A DNA stretch of 64,000 bases, taken from positions 184,243,725 through 184,307,724 of the forward strand of contig NC_080671.1 in NCBI RefSeq assembly GCF_030247195.1, read 5' to 3'. The position numbers were made by a program, and so were the translations under genes. Positions 22,401-32,469 of this stretch are shown here, piece by piece (the first letter of the stretch is position 1; each line of letters starts with the position of its first letter). The notes beneath the pieces were generated by a model. That model was not told where the DNA came from. It made no database searches and worked only from the letters and a program-made list of their open reading frames with translations. The stretch comes from Topomyia yanbarensis (lineage: Eukaryota; Arthropoda; Insecta; Diptera; Culicidae).

Positions 22401-23505
22401 CTTATCTGCGTAATGGGCCGGATCACTATTCATTGCAACAGTATTTCGCTACTTCTTCTCAACGATATATTTATTGGCTTGAAAACTACCAAGTGATAAC
22501 ATATTGCACAGGCAAAAATAGCGCGAGATGTTATAAATCAAGGAAAGTATTTCTTATTTTCCATATCGGATTGATTGTGGAATACAAGTATGCGAGCGAT
22601 AATAACGAACACTGAAGGGAAATATAAAGGACTGTTAACCTGATGCACGGGCTTGTTAGCAATAACGGAGCTTGAAATTAGGTTCATAAAAACAGACGCG
22701 GCGAATTTTCAATACGTATTGACCCGTGATCATAGATACTAGTCAGATTATTCGTATTGGGGCTAATTTCCGATCAACTATTCATTTTTACGGCAATGTT
22801 TTCTCGGCTAGATCTGTTCGCACCCTCTCATTCTGATACTATCGGCAGAAGGCTGATAGCACCCAGTCATCGCCGGTCTAAAGACCAAATGTCATCAATA
22901 GACTTAGACTCGCGTGGAGGCATGAGATAGGAAACATGTGAGAATTTTGTTATCCCACCGTTTGACGACCTATTTTTTTCTTTGCCATTTTTACCTCGCA
23001 TAAACCAAATTTTCGGATAAAAAATAGTTGTTTTTACAAATTTGCATCACGTATTGTTATAAGATCTAGAGTTTCTTTTTCAAAATCGAGCTAATTTTAT
23101 TGTACAAACGGAAATCGCCGTATTTTTTCAGAAATCTCTTCTCCAATCTGATATTTTTCACAGCATCTCAATAAAAAGTAAAAAGATCAGTTGCCAGACT
23201 CCTAACAAGTAGATTTCATAACATTGGAACACTTCTCACTTCACATTCCTGCGTTATGAACGAAACGAAAAGGTGGCAATATAGTTGCCATCGCTTTATA
23301 AAGGGTTAAGACTATAAGAATATGAGAATCGAGTCAGTAGTATATGAGAAACAGGCGTGAATCTAATTTCGGAACGTGGCCATTTCCTCGATTTTCGGGA
23401 ATACTGAATGTCAATGTGGTCGAAGAGCCATTTATTTGCAATTATTGGATTGGACCAACAATTTTCAACAATTTAAATCTCATTTCAATTAGTTTTGAAT
23501 TATTT
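22401..23505. other. No recognised gene
   Basis: Low-complexity AT-rich DNA with no supported feature. Confidence 0.4.
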
Positions 23506-23694
23506 ACACACTTAATTTTTTTGCTGCATCTCAGCTTTTTTGCATCTTTTGCCGAAATATCAACAGCTGAGATTCAGCAAACATTATTTTTTGCTGAGAT
23601 CTCAGTAAAAGTGACGTTTGAGTTCTGAGACTCGGAAAATATTTCACCGAAAATCAGCAAGCTAATTTCACCTCACTGAGATATCAGTTTCTAA
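23506..23694 (+). repeat. Dispersed repeat, inverted partner at 36712-36892
   Basis: The sequence with GCTGAGATCTCAGT and AAAGTGACGTTT is found again in reverse orientation at 36712-36892 over nearly its whole length. It is probably a small MITE. Terminal repeats were not defined. Confidence 0.6.
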
Positions 23695-24204
23695 ATTTTC
23701 TGACTACACAGCTATTGGGAAATTACCGAGCCGAATTCAGTGTGTGTATATACATTGTTTCAAATAAAAACCACATAATTCCAAAGGAGCGGTGGAAATC
23801 AATCATTGTTATGCATGTTTCTGGGAGTGAGTAAAAAAATCAATGCAATCCAAGAAAGTTTTGATTCTTAGGTTTTCACTCCTGGATTTGGCTCCTCCTG
23901 TTCACTACGGTTTGTGATTCTTGTTTTGTCGCCGCTTATAGAACAAATTTAATTTCAAACTTAGCTAACAGTTCTTCGAGATTTGTACGTTTAATTTCTC
24001 AATTATTCCAGCAGCACGTATATTAGAGTGACAGGAAAAAATGACCCCTATCGGCCCACCTCTGAGTCGATTACGGGTCCCACAAGAAGTACTTGGACCA
24101 AATTTGAAGCAAATCGGACAAGTCTAGCTACCGGACCAACGTGCCTGAAGTTTGTATGGGATTTTTCGACAATTTACACGGAGAAACCCCACTAGCTCGC
24201 ATTT

Positions 24205-25744
24205 TGTGACCTGTGATTTCTTAGGTCACAATATCGTAGCTTTGGTCACTGAGCCCAGCTTGTATATATTTGTAAATATTGTTATTTTTTTGTCGTATAA
24301 ATAAATAACAGTGTACGGTCTATCCCGTGTATTTGACGACGCCTGTTCTTTGTTTATACATTGAAATTATTGTTCGTAAATGTCTAAGTAGAATTTAAAC
24401 GTCAAACCGTTACTACTCCGTGCTTGCATGTTTGAGTCGCGTTTAAGTTCTGCTTAATAGCCCAGGTTGGTGTCAAATGTACGTTTCGTTATTTATTTGT
24501 TCAGAGATTTATTTACTTATTTATTTATTTATATATTTATGTGCTTATTTATTTATTTATTTATATTTGTTATTTATTTTGCTTGTTTATTTATTATTCA
24601 TTTTGTTATTATATTCGTTATAATTGTTCATTATAAAAAAAAATCAAGGAAACAAGTACCGCACGTTTAGCATGTCAATACATTGTACTAAAATTTGAGC
24701 ATATTTCGTGACACCAACCAAAACGATAAAATTTTTGTAAATGTCAACCGTCATCGTCCTGTCATCTCATCATCACCGTCATCAAATGCGGGGTGGGATG
24801 CGAGGAGGCGCGGTGGGTATATTTTGGAAAACGGACAGGGCAAGGATAAAATCTACCGCGAAAAAGGAATGCGGTCTCTAATAGTGAATTGACCCGGAGG
24901 AGTGACGACCAGCAGCAGCTAGTCATACGCCCATTGTGACCGTGCGTTTCTTCTGTAAAAAAGTTTGTGTCGATCCGTAGGATCTTGTTGACCGTTCAGA
25001 ACATCCACACGATCGTTTGGTTCTGTTCGGTTGCTCGAGCGGGATAAGTGTGGCTACCGGTTTTTTTGTGAATTAACGACGTCCGACGCGAGTGCACAAA
25101 AACGGTCAGTGATTGGCAAGCCAAAAACGCCATTGTGGACGCCTTTACCCAAGTACCGGTAGGGTAGGGTCCATTCGACCGAAAAACGTTGAAAATCCCG
25201 CTCGATTGATAGACACTCGTGTGTGAAAAGTGCGCGCAGTACCACTCCCCGGGTCCCGTAGTGAAACGCAGGCCTCCGCTACGAATAGGTCGAATTGCTG
25301 CTTCATCTGGAGTCCCCCGTCGCCATCGTCCGTTTGTTCCTGCACCACCATCGAAGCCCATCCCGCATCCAGCCTGAAGAAAGTCGACCAACGATCATCA
25401 CGGCCGCAACGGTATCGCCAGGAGAAAGTTTTGGTCAATAAAAGTGCGCAAGTAAAAATTCAAAAATATTTTCTGTTTGTTTTCAAAAGAATAATTAATA
25501 ATAAATTACAAGTGTAAGGTCTCTATATACAAGTTGTGTCGTCCATTTTGTTTATAGTGTAGTCCTTTTTGGTACTTGTTTCCGCCGAAAATTATTTACG
25601 ATTCGTTCAGTGACCATAGTGTGGGAAGAAAAGTCCGCCCAGTGTGAATTTCTCCAGGAGACAATAGTGAAACGACCCTAATAGCTGGTGAGTACAGTGT
25701 GGCCCCACCACCACAAATAAACGTTACGAAACCGATACGTAACA
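24205..25744 (+). repeat. 5' LTR of the gypsy element (1540 bp)
   Basis: Starts TGTGACC and ends GTAACA. It carries a TATAAATA box at 24296-24303, an AT-rich TTTA tandem stretch at about 24515-24600, and an AATAAA-rich 3' part. It is identical to the 3' LTR wherever I compared them, except for one A in the A-run near 24637. Small frames inside the LTR occur twice only because the LTR does. Confidence 0.95.
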
Positions 25745-25746
25745 AT

Positions 25747-25758
25747 TGGCGCCCAACG
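25747..25758 (+). promoter_or_regulatory. Primer binding site, tRNA-Lys type
   Basis: TGGCGCCCAACG lies 2 nt after the LTR end. It is complementary to the 3' end of insect tRNA-Lys including CCA, as in the Drosophila gypsy element. Minus-strand DNA synthesis would start here. Confidence 0.75.
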
Positions 25759-26171
25759 CAAAATAAAAGAAAAAGTGATTTGTTTCCAAGACCAGAAGCA
25801 AATCCCTTTTTCGTTGTGTCTCCCGGAGAAATTCAATTCACATTGTTCACTTCATTAATCGCGAAGTCATTGGGTCGATATCCAAACTTGAAGTTGATCC
25901 TGAAAGTTAATTATGATTAGTGGAATTGCGAATTGTAGCGAGTGATGAAAAATTGTATATCTGGCACGCCGTCGTTTGCTAGTGCTTGAGTAGAAAAATT
26001 GATCGTTTGTTTTGAACATATTTCATACACAGGTAGCATTGATCGGATTGAATTTGACATTTACTAATACCATTACATTTGTTTCTTGTCGGGTTTTTGT
26101 TTACTTTTCTAGCGGGTGTTAAAACTATTTGTGGTTTGTGATAAATTTGTTATTTTTTGCCTTTTTATACA
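25759..26171 (+). other. gypsy 5' leader
   Basis: Untranslated leader of about 410 nt between the primer binding site and the gag start. It has no supported frame and presumably contains packaging signals. Confidence 0.6.
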
Positions 26172-28226
26172 ATGGCAATGGCACAGCTCACATTCGATCA
26201 AGCTAGTGAGTTGATCCAAGGTTGGTATTTTGATATGAGTGTGGAGTTTTTAGCCGACGATGAACTGAATTATGAACTGACTGCCCGTTCTGTCAGTTTG
26301 TCTATCGGTCTCGATCGCTCACGAAAACGCAAGTGGCTGCGAGACCAATTGAAGGTGGAAAGGGATGATCCGTCGGGAAAATGCCCACGAAGAGTAGTGG
26401 GTGATCCTACTGTGGAAGTCGAGGTTTGTACGCATAAGTTTAAAGAGTTAAAAGGTTGTTTGGAACAGGAGGATTTAGAGGAAAAGAAGGTTTGTTTTAC
26501 TAGAATGGTACATGTCGGTATGCGTTTAGTGACTGTGTTAAGGGACTCGCGGGGGTCGCCTAACCTGCATAGTCAGTTGCAAAATACGGTAGTTGAGTTA
26601 GCGGAGATTGTTGATAATTTCTTTCGGGGTACTGCTTCGTCTTCACAGGGGGATCAGCAAGAGGGAAATGATCTTTTAGCTCTGTTGGATGCAGACAAGG
26701 CAGATGAAAATCCTAGACCGAGAGTTTCCGTTCTCAGTCAGGATGATCTTGAGTGGATCCATTCGTTGCAAGCGAGAATTACGGATCTAGAAGCCGATTT
26801 AGCTCGACGAAGAGAAGTAAAAGATGCTGTAACTCAAACTCTTCCCGATCATGCTCAATTTACTTCATATTCACAACACCCCGATACAAATTTCAGAACA
26901 TTTCAAAACTATAATTTTCCGCCAACAAAGCCTTCCAATTCATTCGATACTTCATCTAGTTACCATAATTTTCAAAATATCCCAGATCGTACATTACATT
27001 CTAACAATATACCAATTCCCAACAATACATACAATATTCCCTATCATCCGACGAGAATTTCTAATCCTACTGGAGCAAATCCCGAGATGTACAACCATGC
27101 TTCGGCTATCCCATCTTTCCCTAAACGAAATTCACCTCCCATGTATAGTGGTGTTCTACACAATCCGTACCCCGCACCGTACCACAACCGTCACACTCTT
27201 CCTGTGTCCAAATGGAACATCACTAAATACAGTGGTGACGATCAAGGGCTGAAGCTAAATGAGTTTTTGGAAATTGTACAGGCTTTATCCCAAGCTGAGC
27301 ATGTGTCGGAGGTCGAGCTTTTCGAGTCGGCTGTGCATTTGTTTGTTGGTTCAGCGCTCAAGTGGTATATGGCACAAAGAACCACTGGTAGATTGATGAA
27401 TTGGCAGCATTTGGTATTTGAATTAAAACGCACCTACATGCACCCTGATTTGGACGCGTTGATCAAAATGAAAATTTACCAGCGTCGTCAACAAAAACAT
27501 GAATCTTTCCACGAGTACTATTTCGAAATCGAGAAACTGTTCAGAACCATGAGTGTTCAGATTCCCGATTACGAAAAAGTACAGATTCTACAGCAGAATA
27601 TGCGAGTAGACTACAAGCGACAAATGACATTTATTCCGATAGTCGACCTTGAAACACTTGTTGCTGCTGGACAGAAATTAGATGCATTAAATTTCTCGGC
27701 ATACAACAAGGTTTTCGGGACGGACAGGAATGTCCAAGTGGTCGAAAGCTCTGAAAACAATTCGAAGAAAAAAAACAAGAACCAATCCCAGACTCAACAG
27801 GTGATAGATCAAACCGCAGCAGTGTCTCAGGTCAACCAAAATAGAAACAGTTCACACACATCCACTAATTCGTCTCGTCCCAATCAACTTTTCAACAAAA
27901 ACAACCAATCCTTACCGAACACCCAAACGAGTCAAAATTCGTATCAAAATACCGCCCGACCAGACCCGGTCGCGGTGCCATCTGGGTTCAATTCTCGTCC
28001 ACAGTTCACGTTGGAAGAATTGATAAACACGCACATTCCCCCACCGGCCAATACCTGCTACAATTGCGGGAGGATTGGTCATCACGTAGCGATGTGTAGA
28101 CAGCCTCGGGGCATATTTTGCAGTACGTGCGGTCTTCGCGGTTTTCCGACTAACTATTGCCCGTTTTGTTTAAAAAACGGACCAAACGCGAACCAAAATC
28201 GTCGTTCGCAGACACCCAACGCGTAA
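26172..28226 (+). CDS. gag: Gag protein of the gypsy retrotransposon
   Basis: 684 residues from the ATG at 26172 (MAMAQLTFDQ). The reading frame is open a little further upstream but has no ATG there. The N-terminal 200 residues are acidic and of no recognised family. An Asn/Pro/Tyr-rich linker follows. Residues about 345-505 form a retrotransposon capsid domain (WNITKYSGD, HLFVGSALKWY, ELKRTYMHPD, RRQQKHESFHEY). An Asn/Gln/Ser-rich stretch then leads to a zinc knuckle CYNCGRIGHHVAMC and a second Cys cluster (CSTCGLRG...CPFC). Gag forms the virus-like particle and binds element RNA. It overlaps pol by 70 nt, with pol in the -1 frame. Confidence 0.93.
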   Translation: MAMAQLTFDQASELIQGWYFDMSVEFLADDELNYELTARSVSLSIGLDRSRKRKWLRDQLKVERDDPSGKCPRRVVGDPTVEVEVCTHKFKELKGCLEQEDLEEKKVCFTRMVHVGMRLVTVLRDSRGSPNLHSQLQNTVVELAEIVDNFFRGTASSSQGDQQEGNDLLALLDADKADENPRPRVSVLSQDDLEWIHSLQARITDLEADLARRREVKDAVTQTLPDHAQFTSYSQHPDTNFRTFQNYNFPPTKPSNSFDTSSSYHNFQNIPDRTLHSNNIPIPNNTYNIPYHPTRISNPTGANPEMYNHASAIPSFPKRNSPPMYSGVLHNPYPAPYHNRHTLPVSKWNITKYSGDDQGLKLNEFLEIVQALSQAEHVSEVELFESAVHLFVGSALKWYMAQRTTGRLMNWQHLVFELKRTYMHPDLDALIKMKIYQRRQQKHESFHEYYFEIEKLFRTMSVQIPDYEKVQILQQNMRVDYKRQMTFIPIVDLETLVAAGQKLDALNFSAYNKVFGTDRNVQVVESSENNSKKKNKNQSQTQQVIDQTAAVSQVNQNRNSSHTSTNSSRPNQLFNKNNQSLPNTQTSQNSYQNTARPDPVAVPSGFNSRPQFTLEELINTHIPPPANTCYNCGRIGHHVAMCRQPRGIFCSTCGLRGFPTNYCPFCLKNGPNANQNRRSQTPNA

Positions 28227-31200
28227 GTCAAGACCGTTTTCTTCAACGTACGCCTCCCCCTTACTGGGTGCAGGCCACCAGAGATATTTACCCAGAGTCT
28301 ACGGAAATTCTGCAAATTACCTACCCTGTCCCCCACGACAACCGGCCGTACGCACACGTAAAGATTTACGGTTACCCGGTACGTGCTCTCTTGGACAGCG
28401 GTAGCAATCACACGCTTATCAGCGAATCTCTTTTCTCTAAATTAAAATTCAAAAAGTTGCATCGCCCTTCCAAAAACGTGATTCTACGGTCTGCAAGTGG
28501 AGACGAACTGCAAATTAAAGGTCAGGCTCATCTTCCATTTGCCTTCCAAGGATGTGTGAAAATAGTTCCTACTTTGGTAGTTGCAAATCTGTCCATAGAT
28601 TGTATCTGCGGAATGGATTTTTGGAGGAAATTCAAAATTCAGCCCGCGATGCAAAACTGTGGAGGGATTGAGTCCACTGCGTCGGCATCTATTACCGAAC
28701 ACCCTAGTTCTGCAAATATTTTGACCGATGATGAAATTATGGTGATCGAGAACGTCAAAAAACTTTTCCTTCCTGCTCAAGAAGGGAAATTGACCCTGAC
28801 CAACCGAGCTCAGCATCGTATCGTGTTGGGAGAGGAATGGAAAAATAAACCACCAGTCCGCCAGTTTCCATACGTGATGTCTCCGAAGACGCAGGATCTG
28901 GTAGCCGTCGAGCTGGAACGACTGTTGGGTTTAGGGATTTTGGAACGGAGCAACTCGGATTGGTCGCTTAACTGTGTGCCGGTCATCAAGCCCAACAAAG
29001 TTCGGCTCTGTTTGGACGCGCGCAAGATTAACGAGCGGACTGTTCGGGATGCTTATCCGTTGCCTCATCCCGGTCGAATTTTAGGTCAACTTCCCAAGGC
29101 TAAATACCTGTCCACGATAGACCTGTCTGAAGCGTTTCTCCAGGTTCCATTGGACCAAGAATCGCGGAAGTACACGGCCTTTTGTGTACAGGGCAAAGGG
29201 CTATTCCAATATACACGGATGCCTTTTGGGTTGATCAACAGCCCTGCTACGTTAGCACGACTGATGGACAATGTCCTGGGCCACGGGATGCTTGAACCGT
29301 ACGTCTTCGTCTATCTCGACGACATTGTTGTGGTGACGGAGACATTCGAACACCATGAACGCCTTCTAGTGGAGATTGCACGTCGCTTAAGGGAAGCAAA
29401 CCTAAGCATAAACCTCGAAAAGTCTAAGTTTGGAGTGTCTGAGATTCCCTTCCTGGGATATCTCCTTAATACAGACGGTCTTCGAGCCAACCCGGAAAAA
29501 GTTCGTCCTATTGTCGAATACGAACGGCCCAATACCGTAACAAAACTAAGGAGATTCCTAGGAATGGCTAATTACTATCGGCGCTTCATCTTAGACTTTA
29601 GCGGGGTGACCGCTGCACTCACAAACCTTCTGCAAAGCAAAACGAAAACCATCCGTTGGAACGATGACGCCGAACAGGCATTTTGCGAAATCAAAGAGCG
29701 GCTGATATCTTCACCAGTCTTGGGCAGTCCTGATTTCAGCAAGGAGTTCTGTATCCAAACGGATGCTAGTGACGTGGCGGTAGCTGGGGTTCTCACACAA
29801 GAACAGGATGGGGTAGAGCGGGTCATTTCATTCTACTCCCATAAACTGACAACGCCCCAGAAGAACTACCATGCCGCAGAAAAGGAAGCGCTTGCAGCCA
29901 TTCTCGCCATCGATGCATTCCGTGGGTATATTGAGGGTTACCATTTCACCCTAATAACCGATTCTTCCGCGCTGACCCATATACTCAGTACAAAATGGAA
30001 GGTCGGGTCACGATGCAGCCGATGGGCGTTGAATCTGCAGCAATTCGATATGACCGTCAAGCATCGCAAGGGCAAGGAGAACGTGGTTCCGGACGCCCTC
30101 TCGCGAAGCATCGCAGCTGTTCAAGAATCGTCGTGGTACGCGTCAATGTCCGACAAAGTGGCTCGCCGGCCCAATGATTTTGTAGACTTCAAGATCGACG
30201 ATGGTAAACTCTTCAAGTTTATCACCGTGAACGATAATCCCTGTGATACTCGCTTCGAGTGGAAAATGATTCCCCCGCCCACCGAAGTTCCTAATATTCT
30301 TCGACAGTACCACGACGATTACTTTCATCCAGGCTACGACAAAACCCTTGCACGGATCCGTCAAAGATTCTACTGGCCTAAGATGGCAGTTGAAATACGG
30401 CGGTACGTTCAACAGTGTGGAATGTGCAAGGAAGTCAAAGCTTCTTCCGTCCCTGTTGCACCTGCCATGGGAAACATGAAAATTGCCACCCGCCCTTGGC
30501 AGATCGTATCAGCGGATTTCATTGGCCCTCTCCCCCGCACTCGTCGCGGTAGTCAGCACATTTTGGTAGTTTGTGACTACTTTTCGAAATGGGTAATGGT
30601 TCAGCCTGTGAGGAATGTCAGTAGCGCCCCCATGTGTGCGATTTTGAAAGACCAATGGTTCCTGAGAAACTCGGTTCCTGAAGTGATAATCACTGACAAC
30701 GGAAGCAGTTTCATTTCCAAAGAGTTCAAGGAGCTGTTGGATCGTTTCAAAGTTGCCCACTGGCTCAACTCACGATATCACTCACAGGCAAACCCGGTCG
30801 AAAGAGTCAACCGAACTATCAATGCTGCTATCAGGACATACGTGAGGGAGGACCAACGCCTTTGGGACACTCGTGTGTCGGAGATCGAGATGGTTTTGAA
30901 TACCAGTGTTCACTCGTCGACTGGATTCACACCATACTTCATTAATCACGGTCACGAGTACTCTGAAGTTGGCACCGATCATTTACTCACCCGTCTCGAT
31001 GTAAAGCTGACTTCGGAAGAGATGGAAGAACGACGATCGAAAATGTTTGAGCGAATCTACGACCTTGTCCGCAAAAATCTGGTGAAAGCTCACAATGCTT
31101 CCCAACATCGCTATAACTTACGTCACAGAAAATTTTCCAAATCGTTTGTAGACGGCCAGTTGGTGTATCGGAGAAATATGAAACCGTCAAGTGCGGCCCA

Positions 31201-31339
31201 GAATTACAATGCCAAGTACGGCCAACAATTTCTCCCATGCCGCATCAAGGCGAAAATTGGGTCATCCTCCTATGAGCTGGAAGATTTGAAGGGCAAAAGT
31301 TTAGGGATTTGGCCGGCTGCCCATCTAAAACCTGGTTAG
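28157..31339 (+). CDS. pol: Pol polyprotein (PR-RT-RNase H-IN) of the gypsy element
   Basis: An open frame of 1060 codons entered by -1 frameshift at 28172-28178, so the first pol-specific residue is encoded at 28178. Domains in order: aspartic protease (LLDSGSNHTL, about residue 79), reverse transcriptase with MPFGLINSPA and catalytic VYLDDIVVV (about 384), RNase H starting QTDASDVAVAGVL (about 534), integrase zinc region H-H-C-C (HPGYDKTLARIRQRFYWP to CGMC, about 723-760), and the DDE core (SADFIGP 785, ITDNGSS 846, NPVERVNR 878). The end has a GPY/F-like module (LPCRIKAKIGSSSYELED). All catalytic residues I can check are present, so this copy appears functional. No chromodomain was seen. 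Confidence 0.95.
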   Translation: MPVLFKKRTKREPKSSFADTQRVSQDRFLQRTPPPYWVQATRDIYPESTEILQITYPVPHDNRPYAHVKIYGYPVRALLDSGSNHTLISESLFSKLKFKKLHRPSKNVILRSASGDELQIKGQAHLPFAFQGCVKIVPTLVVANLSIDCICGMDFWRKFKIQPAMQNCGGIESTASASITEHPSSANILTDDEIMVIENVKKLFLPAQEGKLTLTNRAQHRIVLGEEWKNKPPVRQFPYVMSPKTQDLVAVELERLLGLGILERSNSDWSLNCVPVIKPNKVRLCLDARKINERTVRDAYPLPHPGRILGQLPKAKYLSTIDLSEAFLQVPLDQESRKYTAFCVQGKGLFQYTRMPFGLINSPATLARLMDNVLGHGMLEPYVFVYLDDIVVVTETFEHHERLLVEIARRLREANLSINLEKSKFGVSEIPFLGYLLNTDGLRANPEKVRPIVEYERPNTVTKLRRFLGMANYYRRFILDFSGVTAALTNLLQSKTKTIRWNDDAEQAFCEIKERLISSPVLGSPDFSKEFCIQTDASDVAVAGVLTQEQDGVERVISFYSHKLTTPQKNYHAAEKEALAAILAIDAFRGYIEGYHFTLITDSSALTHILSTKWKVGSRCSRWALNLQQFDMTVKHRKGKENVVPDALSRSIAAVQESSWYASMSDKVARRPNDFVDFKIDDGKLFKFITVNDNPCDTRFEWKMIPPPTEVPNILRQYHDDYFHPGYDKTLARIRQRFYWPKMAVEIRRYVQQCGMCKEVKASSVPVAPAMGNMKIATRPWQIVSADFIGPLPRTRRGSQHILVVCDYFSKWVMVQPVRNVSSAPMCAILKDQWFLRNSVPEVIITDNGSSFISKEFKELLDRFKVAHWLNSRYHSQANPVERVNRTINAAIRTYVREDQRLWDTRVSEIEMVLNTSVHSSTGFTPYFINHGHEYSEVGTDHLLTRLDVKLTSEEMEERRSKMFERIYDLVRKNLVKAHNASQHRYNLRHRKFSKSFVDGQLVYRRNMKPSSAAQNYNAKYGQQFLPCRIKAKIGSSSYELEDLKGKSLGIWPAAHLKPG
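28169..28178 (+). promoter_or_regulatory. Probable -1 frameshift site TTTAAAAAAC
   Basis: In the gag frame the sequence reads T TTA AAA AAC, so two overlapping slippery heptamers, T TTA AAA and A AAA AAC, are in register. A -1 slip at the second continues in the pol frame as CGG ACC AAA, joining directly to the open pol reading. The pol frame has no suitable ATG at its start, so frameshifting is the likely way to make Gag-Pol. Confidence 0.75.
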
Positions 31340-32469
31340 CATCATTTCCGCATTGCAGCTGTACGATTTCGGAAAAAAAAAGTATAAAAAAAAGGGAAAA
31401 CTGAAACACTTTATTCGCACGTCCAAATAAAACGAAAAGGCAGCTGCACTATCTACTAACACTCAGAGTCCTCCGGTATCCTCCACCGATCTCAAAGATA
31501 ACGGTGCAAACTTCGACGTTCAATCTAAAACAAAACAAACAAAAAAACATAATTAGCAATCAAAAATACTTACCAACATCACGAATCATCCTATTTTCCA
31601 TCACTACATAAACAATCAACATTAGTCAGCTGAGTATGAGTAGCTGTGACAGATCGGATAATAGACAATCTGACGACAGGGTTGTGCTGGGTTACGACGG
31701 GGTTACGTTTGCCCGCCGCCAGTTTTAAGTCGACTTTACACTCTAAGCGTGAATGGGTTAATTCTGCGTAACTTCATCTAGTTTTCTCCCGCGTGTCGAG
31801 AGAGTAAAAGAAGTTCGCAATGAGTTAACCATTTCACAAAAGTAATAGTCTTTCCGACTCTTGAAAAAGAGTCCGGTAAAGCACAAATTTAAATTTAGGG
31901 GCCCCTAGCATAATTAAAAGTTAGTGTTTAGTGTTATTTATGGCATGGATGTGAGTGTAAATGAAGAGGAATGAAAGGCTAGCAAATTGAATCCTGAGTG
32001 AGTGTGTGCGGTATGTAAGCGGTAGTGTTAGATGTTTCGTCCAAGGATAGCCCTTGTGACGGTAATGGTAGCAGAAAGGTCAAATTCCGTCTGATTTCTT
32101 TCTGGTAATTTTCCGCAATTTGAAGCGTATCCGATCAATAATTCTACTCAGCCAATGCAGCAACGGCTTTTATTCGGACGCATTATAGGCAATTTCGACA
32201 GTGAAACTTTCACAGTTGTTTTGGGATTGATGGATGGATTGAATCGTTCCTGATTGTGACAGATACATCGGTGAGTGCGCGAGACTAAAAACGGACAGGC
32301 TCACTTCCTCAGAGTCACGTAATTTCGTGGGACAGATTCCTCTGGCCTTTGGAAAAATCATTCCACGGAATTAAAACTGGCACTCGGGAAGAAGTAGTCG
32401 CGTTTGAAGTCGGCATTCATTCAAAAAAAAAACCATTTGGGTTTTTTTTTTACCCGAGTCGGGGAAAAT
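31340..32469 (+). other. gypsy 3' non-coding region with polypurine tract
   Basis: About 1.1 kb between pol and the 3' LTR with no env frame. A remnant of one is not recognisable. The purine run GGGGAAAAT (32461-32469) directly before the LTR is the likely plus-strand primer, preceded by an A-run and T-run at 32423-32451. Confidence 0.7.

Noticed and set aside
24996..25517. Open frames of up to 131 codons on both strands inside the 5' LTR, repeated in the 3' LTR
   Set aside because: They occur twice only because the LTR does. They have no known domain and overlap each other on both strands.
31340..32469. Search for an env gene in the gypsy element
   Set aside because: No frame of useful length, signal peptide or membrane segment between pol and the 3' LTR.
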